Origin: Vibrio salinus
GTDB lineage: Bacteria; Pseudomonadota; Gammaproteobacteria; Enterobacterales; Vibrionaceae
DNA: 64,000 bases
NCBI RefSeq assembly: GCF_021272385.1
Contig: NZ_JAJSDZ010000010.1
Location: 868,001-932,000, forward strand
Direction: 5' to 3'
In this document: positions 40,182 to 49,452 of the stretch, one piece after another
Layout of the letters: every line of letters begins with the position of its first letter
How positions within the stretch are numbered: position 1 is the stretch's first letter
Made by a program: the position numbers and the translations under genes
The notes under the pieces: model-generated
Databases searched by the model: none
Told to the model about the DNA's origin: nothing
The model's input: only the letters and a program-made list of their open reading frames with translations

Positions 40182-41357
40182 TTATTTTTTATCATATTTA
40201 GGAAGGATGAATGCTTCCATTAGAAGTGCATTCTGAACGCACAGTCTTGTGTTTGGCTCATTCAGAGATAAGTGAGTCAGTGATTTAAATTTGTTAAGCC
40301 TGTGGGTCACGGTATTACGGTGAATATTAAGTGATTCGGCGGTTTTTCTCAGAGAACACAAGTTATTAAAATAGTGGATCATGGTTTGCTTTACAGTAAC
40401 GAGTTCTTCTTCCTGACAAAGAAAACAATCGCCCAGATATCGACGGCAGAAATCGTAGAGTAGGTCAGTATCTTCTACTGATGCAAATAATCGCTGTAAT
40501 CCAAAAGACTGGTAATGATGAACCTGTCCGGGAATATGTTGTGAGGCAAAGGCCGCGGATTGTCTTGCTTCTGAAACCATTCTGGGCAGATACTCTATAC
40601 GGGACCCGTCGCTGACACCAATAGATGCTTCAAACTGATGTGATTTTAAAAAAAATTGTAATTCTTCCCAGATTTCAATGGAATAGGGTAGCGGATCTGT
40701 TGTCAGTTGCGGCAGGCATAAGATCCATCCGGCCCGGTATTCGATTACCGGGAAAGGACTCTTGTGTCGGGTTAAAAATTCACATAATGCAAAGTACCAT
40801 GCATCGGTATTTGTATCCGGTTCACTACCGGGTAAAACTAAAGCAACAGATAAATTGACATCGGTCGGAAAGCCCATTTGTCCGGCCTGGTCAATAGTGG
40901 TGTTCTCTGAGGGTAGTCTCGCGTCAATAAGCTGCTGAATAAACCATTGTTTTGAACGTTGGGAAAAGGTGTCTTGTATTATGGCATTCGATATTCGCTC
41001 GGTTACGGTAACCATTGGCAGGTGATAGGGCTGTTCCAATAAAGGAACTTGCTTCTCATCACACAAATCCCGCCATGATTGCTTAAGGCTGGGTATGTGC
41101 TTTGAACCGGTTAATACAATGACAGCTGCCGCATTTTTTAGTTTTAATATATCGATCAAACGTGAGAAGTCGTCATCATACCAACATCTGTTTATACCGG
41201 TAATGAAGACAACTTCTCCTCCCTTTAGCCAGGGCTCTAGCTGATATTCCTCAGCAACATAAGGCCAACGAATGCGGTTTTCTACATGGTTCTGTCCTGC
41301 AATTATTTTTATGTCTGACAGGCCCTGAATGTTAGGGATATCACGAACAGTCAACAT
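40182..41357 (-). CDS. PucR-family transcriptional regulator
   Basis: A 391-residue regulator with an N-terminal PucR ligand domain (residues 1-120, beginning LTVRDIPNIQGLSDIKI) and a central GGDEF-like linker region. The C-terminal helix-turn-helix is LRKTAESLNIHRNTVTHRLNKF. PucR proteins usually control purine or other nucleobase catabolism. It lies between the permease (2-base gap) and deaminase (8-base gap) genes, so the operon probably includes its own regulator. In E. coli cod genes are controlled differently, which marks this as a distinct arrangement. Confidence 0.9.
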   Translation of the reverse strand: MLTVRDIPNIQGLSDIKIIAGQNHVENRIRWPYVAEEYQLEPWLKGGEVVFITGINRCWYDDDFSRLIDILKLKNAAAVIVLTGSKHIPSLKQSWRDLCDEKQVPLLEQPYHLPMVTVTERISNAIIQDTFSQRSKQWFIQQLIDARLPSENTTIDQAGQMGFPTDVNLSVALVLPGSEPDTNTDAWYFALCEFLTRHKSPFPVIEYRAGWILCLPQLTTDPLPYSIEIWEELQFFLKSHQFEASIGVSDGSRIEYLPRMVSEARQSAAFASQHIPGQVHHYQSFGLQRLFASVEDTDLLYDFCRRYLGDCFLCQEEELVTVKQTMIHYFNNLCSLRKTAESLNIHRNTVTHRLNKFKSLTHLSLNEPNTRLCVQNALLMEAFILPKYDKK

Positions 41358-41359
41358 GG

Positions 41360-42616
41360 TTAATTTGTTTTAACCGGGATTTCTGTTGATGAAAATACTG
41401 TTCTCAGTACCATATAACTTATGCTCGCACAGACCATTCCAATAATTGGTGGCATCCACGGAGAGAAATAGGCTGCCAGTGAACCGATGGCATAAGCGCT
41501 CAGTCCTGTGTAGTTATACCGGGGTAAAACCACGTCCGACAGCTTAGGTAAATTTGAACGGTAAACAAACAAGAAATTGGTCATAATGACGGCACCAATA
41601 GGAGGAATGAAGGTCCCAAGCAGTATTAAAAACGGGATGAGGTAATTGTACATCCCGAAGATAGCCAGAATGGTACCAATTCCGGCACCGACAACAGTAA
41701 TCATCCGGCGTTTCTCTGAACGAAATAAATTACATCCTGCGGCTGCGAAGTTATAAATCGTATTGTCTTGTGTTGTCCACAAGTTCGCAAATAACATCAG
41801 AACAGCAACCAGCATGAATCCCTGTGCGACCAGAACATCAACAATATCGGCATGTTTATAAATCAAAGCACCGTAAGCACCAATGAAAACCATCAGCCCG
41901 TTACCAAAGAAAAAAGCAATAAGTGTGGCTACGATGGCAATCTTCCCGGTTTTGGAAAATCGGCTCCAGTTGGTTGCCTGAGTAGCCCCACTGATAAACG
42001 TTCCTATAACCACAGTAATCGCTGAGCTTATTGTCATTGACGTTGTAGGCTCTATACTGAATAAATTGCTAATGCCACCGACATCGATTAATCCCTGATA
42101 AAAGCTAATAGCAATAAAAATTAACATAAGCGGAACAGAAACTTTTGATAATATGTCCATCGCCCGGTAGCCAATAGATGCGGTGATACAAAATCCAAAG
42201 CCAAAGAGAATCATCAGAGGTGTTTGCCAGGATTCGTTGATCTTAAGTAATGTTGTCAGAACAATGGCAACGGTGGCTACTCCCCATGCATACCAGCCTA
42301 TCTGAGTAAATCCAAGAACAAAATCCGATAGTTTGCTTCCGTATTCTCCAAAACAGTATCTTCCCAGCAAAACGGTATTCAGGCCAGTTTTATGGGCAAT
42401 AACAGCTAATGCTGCAGCGTAGAGGCCTAGAATAAGGTTTCCTGAAACTATGACAAATAGCAATTCACTGATGGGAAATGCTGCTCCGATGTTGCCACCA
42501 GCCCACATGGTTGCGGTAAAAAAAGTGAAGCCAAGTAAAATAACCGCCATCGAGAGCATTCCCTTTCGTTTTGAATCGGGAACCTCGCTGAGCGGAAAAT
42601 CATTATCTCCCTGCAT
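41360..42616 (-). CDS. codB: Cytosine/nucleobase permease, NCS1 family (CodB-like)
   Basis: Twelve-helix NCS1 symporter of 418 residues. It shows the family features GNIGAAFPISELLF, QIGWYAWGVA, and SGATQATNWSRF. It is first gene of the minus-strand operon and should import the base that the CodA-like enzyme deaminates. The exact base is uncertain for the reason given for the deaminase. Length agrees with E. coli CodB (419). Confidence 0.9.
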   Translation of the reverse strand: MQGDNDFPLSEVPDSKRKGMLSMAVILLGFTFFTATMWAGGNIGAAFPISELLFVIVSGNLILGLYAAALAVIAHKTGLNTVLLGRYCFGEYGSKLSDFVLGFTQIGWYAWGVATVAIVLTTLLKINESWQTPLMILFGFGFCITASIGYRAMDILSKVSVPLMLIFIAISFYQGLIDVGGISNLFSIEPTTSMTISSAITVVIGTFISGATQATNWSRFSKTGKIAIVATLIAFFFGNGLMVFIGAYGALIYKHADIVDVLVAQGFMLVAVLMLFANLWTTQDNTIYNFAAAGCNLFRSEKRRMITVVGAGIGTILAIFGMYNYLIPFLILLGTFIPPIGAVIMTNFLFVYRSNLPKLSDVVLPRYNYTGLSAYAIGSLAAYFSPWMPPIIGMVCASISYMVLRTVFSSTEIPVKTN

Positions 42617-42722
42617 TGTTCTACTCCTTTCTGTTATCGATGCAGTGTGAATAACAAGGTTCGTGCCAGTTTTGCTTTATTTGGATTTAGTCATTTGGTA
42701 TGTAAAAGTAATAGTAACCTAT

Positions 42723-42774
42723 ACCAAAAGAACAATTTATTATTCGAGATATTCTGAATTCAATTTCTTTTGGT
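42723..42774. promoter_or_regulatory. Inverted repeat in the codB upstream region
   Basis: ACCAAAAGAA (42723-42732) faces TTCTTTTGGT (42765-42774) across 32 bases, about 110-155 bases before the codB start and between two divergent genes. It is a candidate binding site for the PucR-type regulator; no independent copy confirms this. Confidence 0.35.
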
Positions 42775-42906
42775 GCACTACGCACAGATAAAGTGCGTTA
42801 CCGGCACAGGATTTATTAAATTTCTTCTGACTATGGACTCGAGTTCGTGCACGGATAGTTCCCGGATATATAATTGGAAATATCGCTTCGCACCCGGTAA
42901 GAAAAT

Positions 42907-43851
42907 ATGATCATTAGTGTCAGCAGAAGGACAGACATTCCAGCATTTTATACTCCCTGGTTTATGAACCGTATCAGAGAGGGCTTTATGCTGACAAGAA
43001 ATCCATTTAATGCTCATCAGGTAAGCAGAGTGTCCTTAACTCCGGTTGATGTCGATTTATTTGTATTCTGGACCCGCAATCCGACAATGTTGATGGCGCA
43101 CCTATCAGAACTGGATACATTGGGATTTCGGTATTATTTTCAATTTACCATTACAGGGTATCCAAAGTGTTTGGAAAAGAATGTTCCGGCACCATATCGC
43201 GCCATTAAAACTTTCTGTGATTTGTCCGAATTAATAGGCGCTGAAAAAGTCATCTGGCGTTATGATCCTGTTTTGCTTTGTAACATGGTTGATGTGGCTG
43301 AACACAAACGGCTGTTCTCTAAAATAGCCGCTATGCTGGCCGGAAAAACCCGAAAGGTCGTTATTAGCTTTTTTGATTTATATAAAAAAACGGAACGAAA
43401 TCTTGAGCAAATTGATGGGCTTACCTATCGGGATATTACCCAATCCCCATCAGAGCTAAGTGAGCTTGCGCTTTATATGTCAAAAGTGGCTAAAGAAAAT
43501 GGCATGGTGGTCGAAAGCTGCGCGGAAGATCTTGAATTATCTGAATTCGGTATTAAACACGGTAAGTGCATTGATAACGAATATATTAAAAATGTGTTTG
43601 GCCTATCGTTAAGTGGTGCAAAGGATCCCGGGCAGAGAAAGGCGTGTGGTTGTATTAAAAGTAGGGATATAGGTATGTACAATACCTGTTTTCACGGTTG
43701 TGCTTACTGTTATGCAACATTTAATCAGAGAACCGTATTTACGAATAAGCAGAAACATAACCCTCGTAGTGCTTTTTTGATAGGAGAAGATGTTAACAGT
43801 GAATATACTGTTCTTAAGCGAATTCATACTGTGCAAAACACCCTGTTTTGA
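42907..43851 (+). CDS. DUF1848 family protein
   Basis: A 314-residue protein matching the DUF1848 family: ISVSRRTDIPAFY at the start, FWTRNP, and VIWRYDPVLL. A C-terminal cysteine cluster (CGCIKSRDIGMYNTCFHGCAYCYA, of which the core CFHGCAYCYA near residue 262) looks like an iron-sulphur site of radical-SAM type. The biochemical role of the family is unknown. It is divergent from codB and not clearly tied to it. Confidence 0.8.
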   Translation: MIISVSRRTDIPAFYTPWFMNRIREGFMLTRNPFNAHQVSRVSLTPVDVDLFVFWTRNPTMLMAHLSELDTLGFRYYFQFTITGYPKCLEKNVPAPYRAIKTFCDLSELIGAEKVIWRYDPVLLCNMVDVAEHKRLFSKIAAMLAGKTRKVVISFFDLYKKTERNLEQIDGLTYRDITQSPSELSELALYMSKVAKENGMVVESCAEDLELSEFGIKHGKCIDNEYIKNVFGLSLSGAKDPGQRKACGCIKSRDIGMYNTCFHGCAYCYATFNQRTVFTNKQKHNPRSAFLIGEDVNSEYTVLKRIHTVQNTLF

Positions 43852-43923
43852 ACATTGGTTAATGGCGCTTTCCCTGAATGATTTCTCTGTTACCATATTA
43901 TTTTTCTCAATATAAAAATAATC

Positions 43924-44637
43924 ATGTCAGACATTAATTCGTTATCTGTTCGCTCATACAGCAAACAGAAAAGAGGCCATAAACACGATTTTCATCAGTT
44001 GGTTTTACCCGTTAGGGGGACGATTGCAATTGAAGTCAGTCACTTCAAAGGGAAGGTCATACCTGGTGAATGTGTTATTGTTAAAGCCGGAGAAATTCAT
44101 CATTTCTCTGCTGAAGCTGAAGCCAGATTTGTTGTTGCTGATCTGGAAAATCTCCCGGATCATTTTCTGATTTCCAACACCGTTGTCTTTTCTGTTACAC
44201 CACCGCTTGCTTATTTTTTGAATTTCATTGAAGAACAGCTGAAATACCAGATAAACAGAACGATTCAGAATCTGATGAATGACACTTTTTACCACCTTTT
44301 GATGGAACAAAAAATTTTAAAGGCGTTTGATCCCAGAATCAGGCAGGCACTGGATTATATTGAGAATAATTTGCCTGCATCCTTATCTATTATGGCATTA
44401 GCTAATGTTGCATGTTTAAGTCCGACTCAGTTTAAAAAGTTATTTAAAGAGCAGACCGGAGTTTCTGTCATTCAATATATTACCCGTTTGCGAATGGAGA
44501 AAGCCCAGGCTTTATTGCTACATACTGATTACCCGATACAGATTGTGGCCGACATCGTTGGTTATACCGATCATGCTGCATTCAGTCGGCGTTTTTTAAA
44601 GTTTTCCGGGTTATCACCGTCTCAGTTCAGACGTTAA
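43924..44637 (+). CDS. AraC-family transcriptional regulator
   Basis: A 237-residue regulator with an N-terminal cupin-like sensing domain (HDFHQLVLPVRG; GECVIVKAGEIHHFSA). Two C-terminal helix-turn-helix motifs follow (IMALANVACLSPTQFKKLFK; PIQIVADIVGYTDHAAFSRRF). A 98-base gap separates it from the EamA transporter in the same direction, which is its likely target. Confidence 0.9.
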   Translation: MSDINSLSVRSYSKQKRGHKHDFHQLVLPVRGTIAIEVSHFKGKVIPGECVIVKAGEIHHFSAEAEARFVVADLENLPDHFLISNTVVFSVTPPLAYFLNFIEEQLKYQINRTIQNLMNDTFYHLLMEQKILKAFDPRIRQALDYIENNLPASLSIMALANVACLSPTQFKKLFKEQTGVSVIQYITRLRMEKAQALLLHTDYPIQIVADIVGYTDHAAFSRRFLKFSGLSPSQFRR

Positions 44638-44735
44638 TTGCGTCTTATTAGCAAGCATAAGTGTCTGAACGGCATAATTATTTAAACATCAGAACTGTAA
44701 GATAAAGTTTATGATAATTTTACAGAGATAGAGTT

Positions 44736-45659
44736 ATGTCGGAAAGGAGAAAGGCGAAAGGAGTATGGAGTGTTATCGTAGCCAGTATTTTTTGGGGAAC
44801 AACCGGAACAGTGGCCTCTTTAATCCCTGATGTGAACTCCCTTGCTGTTGGAGCTTTTGCAATGGGCTTTGGCGGCTTGCTATTGCTGTTTAATGCCCAA
44901 AATCAGCTAAAAGCAGACTGGCGAATTCTGTTCACTCAACGCAGTATTTGTTTTGTCGGTGGCCTTTCTGTTGCTGTTTATCCACTTGCTTTTTATACCG
45001 CAATGAAATATTCCGGAGTAGCGGTTGGAACACTAATCTCAATCTCATCTGCACCACTTTTTTCTGTGTTACTTGAATGTCTTTTCAGCAAAAAAAGAAT
45101 ATCAACACAATGGATATGTTCGTTTTTTATTGGCATCATCGGAATATTTCTTCTGACAGCTGGCAAACAGAAATCGGCTGTCATTGATAGTTATGAAGAA
45201 CTGCAGTATTTAGGCATTTTCTTAGCCGTTATTGCCGGGGGAACATACGCACTTTATTCATGGGCAGCCAGGCAGATGATAGAAAAGGGAGCCAGCTCAA
45301 AGTCTGCTATGGCAGGTATGTTTGGTTTGGCTGCATTGCTTTTACTCCCGTCTTTAATATTTACTGGTGAAAATGTTTTTTCAGATAAAATTCATGTGAC
45401 AGTGTTACTTTATATGGCGATTGTTCCTATGTTTCTTGGATATCTGTGTTTTGGCTATGCTTTGAAGCGAATTAATGCTAGTCAGGCAACATTGATAACA
45501 TTATTAGAGCCCGCAATTGCGACATTACTGGCTGTGTATTTTGTCGGGGAAAAATTTGCTCCAATTGGCTGGTGTGGTCTTTTGCTTATCATTGTCAGTT
45601 TGGTATTTCAGATGATAAAACTCCCGGCTTCAGGCAAAAGACAACCAACTATATCGTGA
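44736..45659 (+). CDS. EamA/DMT-family transporter
   Basis: Inner-membrane drug/metabolite-type transporter of 307 residues with ten predicted helices in two EamA repeats (first SIFWGTTGTVASLIPD; second GTYALYSWAARQ). Probably an exporter of an amino acid or small metabolite. The AraC-type gene upstream may regulate it. Substrate cannot be read from sequence. Confidence 0.88.
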   Translation: MSERRKAKGVWSVIVASIFWGTTGTVASLIPDVNSLAVGAFAMGFGGLLLLFNAQNQLKADWRILFTQRSICFVGGLSVAVYPLAFYTAMKYSGVAVGTLISISSAPLFSVLLECLFSKKRISTQWICSFFIGIIGIFLLTAGKQKSAVIDSYEELQYLGIFLAVIAGGTYALYSWAARQMIEKGASSKSAMAGMFGLAALLLLPSLIFTGENVFSDKIHVTVLLYMAIVPMFLGYLCFGYALKRINASQATLITLLEPAIATLLAVYFVGEKFAPIGWCGLLLIIVSLVFQMIKLPASGKRQPTIS

Positions 45660-45816
45660 TTTATCTCATCAGAAAAACAGTCAGAACTTCTTTGTTACAT
45701 TATAAGTGTTAACAAAATAATTTTGAATTTTTCATAGCGGGTCATTTATTTACTACATTGATGATATCTATGCTGGTACCTATACTGATAAATATGTTTG
45801 GTGACGCGGTGTTTCT

Positions 45817-46326
45817 ATGAGAATACATTTCTTTCTCTTTTTAATACTTAGTTCGATTCTGTTGCCTGATTTAGCTGCCGCGGGACCGGGAGATAAAACC
45901 ATCCGGTTTTCAGGGGATGCGATAAAAGCTGAATACTCAAAAAGGCTGACGATAAAGACGTTGGAGCAGAATCTTCCTCTGGTGACCATTACGGCCTATA
46001 ATCCCTGGGATGAGAAGACAGAGGATTACACTGGCTTTTGGCTGAATATCATGGCTAAGAAACTTGGAACTCCGGACGTTCAGTCAATATTGCTTACCGG
46101 CCTTGATGGTTATCAGGTTAGTTTTAACCGCAATGAATGGCTATCTGATAAGATCCTGTTGGCAACAAAAGTTAATGGCAGTTATATCTCGGTAAGAGAA
46201 AAAGGGCCATTACGGGTTATTTTCTCTGAATTTGATAAAAACAATGCTGAAGATGGGCTAAAGCTACCTAAATGGATGTGGATGATTACCCGTGTCGAAT
46301 TCCGAACAGAGGCGGGGAGTGAATGA
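45817..46326 (+). CDS. Periplasmic protein with molybdopterin-oxidoreductase-like fold, partner of a GGDEF-EAL protein
   Basis: A 169-residue secreted protein with a clear signal peptide (MRIHFFLFLILSSILLPDLAAA). The body (LTIKTLEQNLPLVTITAYNPW; YTGFWLNIMAKKLG; ILLTGLDGYQVSF) resembles the SUF-type molybdopterin-binding domain, but the cofactor cysteine of that family is not evident. Its stop overlaps the start of the GGDEF-EAL gene (ATGA), so the two are translationally coupled. I infer that it acts as a periplasmic sensor or ligand for that membrane protein. Confidence 0.7.
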   Translation: MRIHFFLFLILSSILLPDLAAAGPGDKTIRFSGDAIKAEYSKRLTIKTLEQNLPLVTITAYNPWDEKTEDYTGFWLNIMAKKLGTPDVQSILLTGLDGYQVSFNRNEWLSDKILLATKVNGSYISVREKGPLRVIFSEFDKNNAEDGLKLPKWMWMITRVEFRTEAGSE

Positions 46327-48257
46327 AGCAGTTTAGATACAGACGGTTATTGATTGCTTTATTGATTGTTTTTCTTATTGTATCGGTTTTTTATTTTTAC
46401 ACTCTCAGATCAATACCTTACAAAGTTGCACAGTCAACCGATACCATTCAAAAAGTGGATACTATCCGTTTTTCGTTTAAATCTGCGATGATTGCTCAGA
46501 GAGGGTTATTGATCTACACAGATGCGATCCATCAGAGAAACCTTGAGATATTCTACAATGCCTTAGATCATTTTGAGGCAGCTATTGGCTTTATTCATGT
46601 AGCTCATTCTTTGGATCACGAGTTTAAGTCTGTTGCAAGGCCTAAGCTGGAACAAATCATTTTGTTAATGGAAACATACCAGCTTGATATTAATGATCAA
46701 AATTTACAGAAGATCAGACAACTGGTTGAAGATATCTATCTGACCGCGGAACGGCGTGAAAGATTGGTATGGACGGATATACAGTCGAGCTATGTTGATT
46801 TCAAAACCAGTGAATACAAAGTATCTCAATTGTATCAGACTATTTCATTTGCCACTGCCATTGTTCTTATTGTCATACTGGCTCAGATGTTTTTCCAGCA
46901 AAAGCTGTTAAAACAAATTAATGCAAAGGAAGCCGAGTTAGAAAAACTGGCCTATTATGACTCTCTGACTGATACGGCAAATCGTAAATTAATTGAACTG
47001 GAATTATCCGATGAGCTGGAGCGGGCAAATTTAAATAATGAAAAACTGTTTATCGTTATGGTTGATATTGATGACTTTAAGCGGGTAAATGAATTGCTTG
47101 GTTATACGGCCGGTGATTTGGCAATTATAGAAGCTGTTAGCCGTATACAAAAGGTCTTAAGGTCAAGTGATAAAATAGGACGTATGGGAGGGGATGAATT
47201 TTTGCTTGTCTTCTGTGATTCTATTGATTTTAGCGATTTAGTGAAAATTATTGGCCAGATTCAGGGGGCTTTTATAAAGCCTATTATTGTTAATAATCAG
47301 GAATTTTATATAACTGTCAGTATTGGTGTTACCAGTTCGCAGGAAATGACTCTAAATACTCTGGATGTCCATGATGCTATTAAACAGGCTGATATCGCCT
47401 TGTTTAAAGCAAAGAGCGAAGGGAAAAACCGTTATCATGTTTACGACAAGCAGCTCAGTTTGTTAATTGAGCGTGAACATCAGATGGAAACAGAAATCAA
47501 AAATGCCATAGATAATGACCAATTCGAACTTTATTACCAGCCACAAATAGAAGCTGAAACCGGGCTGTGTGTTTGTGTTGAAGCACTGGTTCGCTGGAAT
47601 CATCCGGGGAAGGGATTACTGTTTCCTGCAGATTTTATTCAACTAATCGAAAAAGGGTACCATACAAAGGAATTTGGGGAGTGGGTCATTCGTCGTGCTG
47701 TTTATCAGCAGAAAAAATGGGCAGATGAAGGGATTGACATGAGAGTCTCGGTTAATTTGGCAGCCAGGCATGTCCTTGCCTCAGATTTTGTCTTTTCAAT
47801 GAAGGCGTTAAAGACACAGCTAAATATGGACCCTGCCTGTATTCATTTTGAAATAACAGAACACGAGTTAATTACTCATGAAGCTAATGGTTTTGCAAAT
47901 CTTGAAAGCTTAGTTAACGAAGGCTTTTCGCTTTATCTCGATGATTTTGGTACGGGTTATTCTTCCATTTCTTATTTGGAAAAACTGCCCCTTGAAGGGA
48001 TTAAAATTGATAAAAGCTTTGTCGATTATGTTGGAGTCGATGGTAACAAGAGCCAGATGGTGAACGGGATTTTAACTTTAGCTCGTGCGATGAAATTGAA
48101 AGTGGTTGCGGAGGGAGTAGAAACCAAAGAACAAGCCTGTTATCTGTCTCATCTTCGTTGCGATTATCTGCAGGGGTATCTGATAGCGAAACCACTCCCT
48201 GCTGAGCAAATAATGCCACTTATCCTCAAAAATAACTTTTCCAATTGCTACCGCTAG
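46323..48257 (+). CDS. Membrane GGDEF-EAL cyclic-di-GMP protein
   Basis: Inner-membrane signalling protein of 644 residues. Two transmembrane helices (about residues 8-28 and 175-197) enclose a 145-residue helical periplasmic sensor. The GGDEF domain has intact RMGGDEF near residue 289. The EAL domain has EALVRW, an ITEHE variant at the ITE(S/E) site, LDDFGTGYSS and VVAEGVET. Both halves therefore look active, able to make or break cyclic-di-GMP. The upstream secreted protein is its probable partner. Confidence 0.92.
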   Translation: MKQFRYRRLLIALLIVFLIVSVFYFYTLRSIPYKVAQSTDTIQKVDTIRFSFKSAMIAQRGLLIYTDAIHQRNLEIFYNALDHFEAAIGFIHVAHSLDHEFKSVARPKLEQIILLMETYQLDINDQNLQKIRQLVEDIYLTAERRERLVWTDIQSSYVDFKTSEYKVSQLYQTISFATAIVLIVILAQMFFQQKLLKQINAKEAELEKLAYYDSLTDTANRKLIELELSDELERANLNNEKLFIVMVDIDDFKRVNELLGYTAGDLAIIEAVSRIQKVLRSSDKIGRMGGDEFLLVFCDSIDFSDLVKIIGQIQGAFIKPIIVNNQEFYITVSIGVTSSQEMTLNTLDVHDAIKQADIALFKAKSEGKNRYHVYDKQLSLLIEREHQMETEIKNAIDNDQFELYYQPQIEAETGLCVCVEALVRWNHPGKGLLFPADFIQLIEKGYHTKEFGEWVIRRAVYQQKKWADEGIDMRVSVNLAARHVLASDFVFSMKALKTQLNMDPACIHFEITEHELITHEANGFANLESLVNEGFSLYLDDFGTGYSSISYLEKLPLEGIKIDKSFVDYVGVDGNKSQMVNGILTLARAMKLKVVAEGVETKEQACYLSHLRCDYLQGYLIAKPLPAEQIMPLILKNNFSNCYR

Positions 48258-48437
48258 CCTATTATTCGCCATTGGGTATTTCTCAGGAACGATTGAGTTA
48301 CAGAAATAAGATGCAGATATATAATGCCTCGTAGCCGGGATAAATAGTGATTAAAATATGAAAAAGGCATACCTTATTATTACAATATAGTTGAATAAAC
48401 TTCGGGTATAACATGATATTAACTAAGGATTTTTGAC

Positions 48438-49055
48438 ATGGTCTCACCAGAATTTTTGATTACTTCTCTTGTGGTTGTTTTGATGCCCGGAACCGGAGTG
48501 CTATTTACTGTGGCAACAGGTCTGTTTACCGGCAAGCGAGCCAGTATTTTTGCTGCGGCAGGATGCACTCTCGGTATTGTTCCGTCAATGCTGGCTAGTG
48601 TGTTTGGTCTTGCTGCTATTTTTCATACCAGTGTTCTGGTATATCAGACGGTTAAATATTTCGGTGTGGTGTACTTGCTCTATCTGGCATGGTCAATGTG
48701 GCGGTCTTCATCGCCATTAGTTGTTGAAAAAAAACAGACTGAAACCCGGCTTATTAATATTGTGATGAAAGGTTTTTTAATCAATATTTTAAACCCCAAA
48801 CTGTCAATTTTCTTTCTGGCTTTTTTACCTCAGTTTGTTTCTCATCAGGCTCAACAGCCAGTACTGAATATGCTAGTTCTTGGTGCTACATTCATGTTGA
48901 TGACATTAGGAGTCTTTATATTATATGGATTAGCGGCCAGCCACTTCAGTGGCCTTATTGTGCGCTCGGAAAAAGTCAGTATCGTTATACAAAAAGTATT
49001 TGCCGGTAGCTTTGCTGCGCTTGGTCTGAAGCTGGCGCTGACGGAACGAATTTAA
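48438..49055 (+). CDS. LysE/RhtB-family amino-acid exporter
   Basis: A 205-residue membrane protein with six hydrophobic helices. The family pattern is clear: VVLMPGTGVLFTVATGL near residue 14 (usually PGP), then LYLAWSMWRS and FLINILNPKLSIFFLAFLPQF. Likely exports an amino acid or derivative. Monocistronic, with AAGGAT upstream of the ATG. Confidence 0.9.
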   Translation: MVSPEFLITSLVVVLMPGTGVLFTVATGLFTGKRASIFAAAGCTLGIVPSMLASVFGLAAIFHTSVLVYQTVKYFGVVYLLYLAWSMWRSSSPLVVEKKQTETRLINIVMKGFLINILNPKLSIFFLAFLPQFVSHQAQQPVLNMLVLGATFMLMTLGVFILYGLAASHFSGLIVRSEKVSIVIQKVFAGSFAALGLKLALTERI

Positions 49056-49452
49056 ATGGAGTCACGAGATAAGTACTATAAACTAAATTCTAATTATAGT
49101 TATTTTTTTATCTAAAACTGTTTTCGGCTTCCTTTATTTTACTGGTGACTTTTTGATTATCATCGGTGGATTATGTTGTGTATAGGATACCGTCTGGTTT
49201 GCATTCAGCGATCAGCCCGGTATCACTCCTTTTACTCCTTTTCATTTTAATGTTCTTATGCATCCTTATAGGAAGAATCCTTTACGACCATTACGTAAAT
49301 TTTATAAATAATATTATTTATATTATTTATATTGTTTAGGTCAATGTCCGCTTAAATTTAATTTGCTAGAAACAAGACTTAATGAATCGTTATTCATTAA
49401 GTGAGCGTATTTATTACATTTTTACGCAAATGATAATTTTTAGAGGTATACA
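49056..49452. other. Intergenic region upstream of the MatC-like permease
   Basis: About 400 AT-rich bases without a gene. The notable element is the perfect palindrome at 49377-49402. Direct AT repeats (TATTATTTATATTATTTATATTG at about 49310-49335 in part) precede it. Confidence 0.5.
49377..49402. promoter_or_regulatory. Perfect 26-bp palindrome before the permease gene
   Basis: Arms ACTTAATGAAT and ATTCATTAAGT around CGTT, ending 50 bases before the GTG start. It could be a repressor operator or an mRNA hairpin. No regulator gene adjoins it in the window. Confidence 0.5.
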
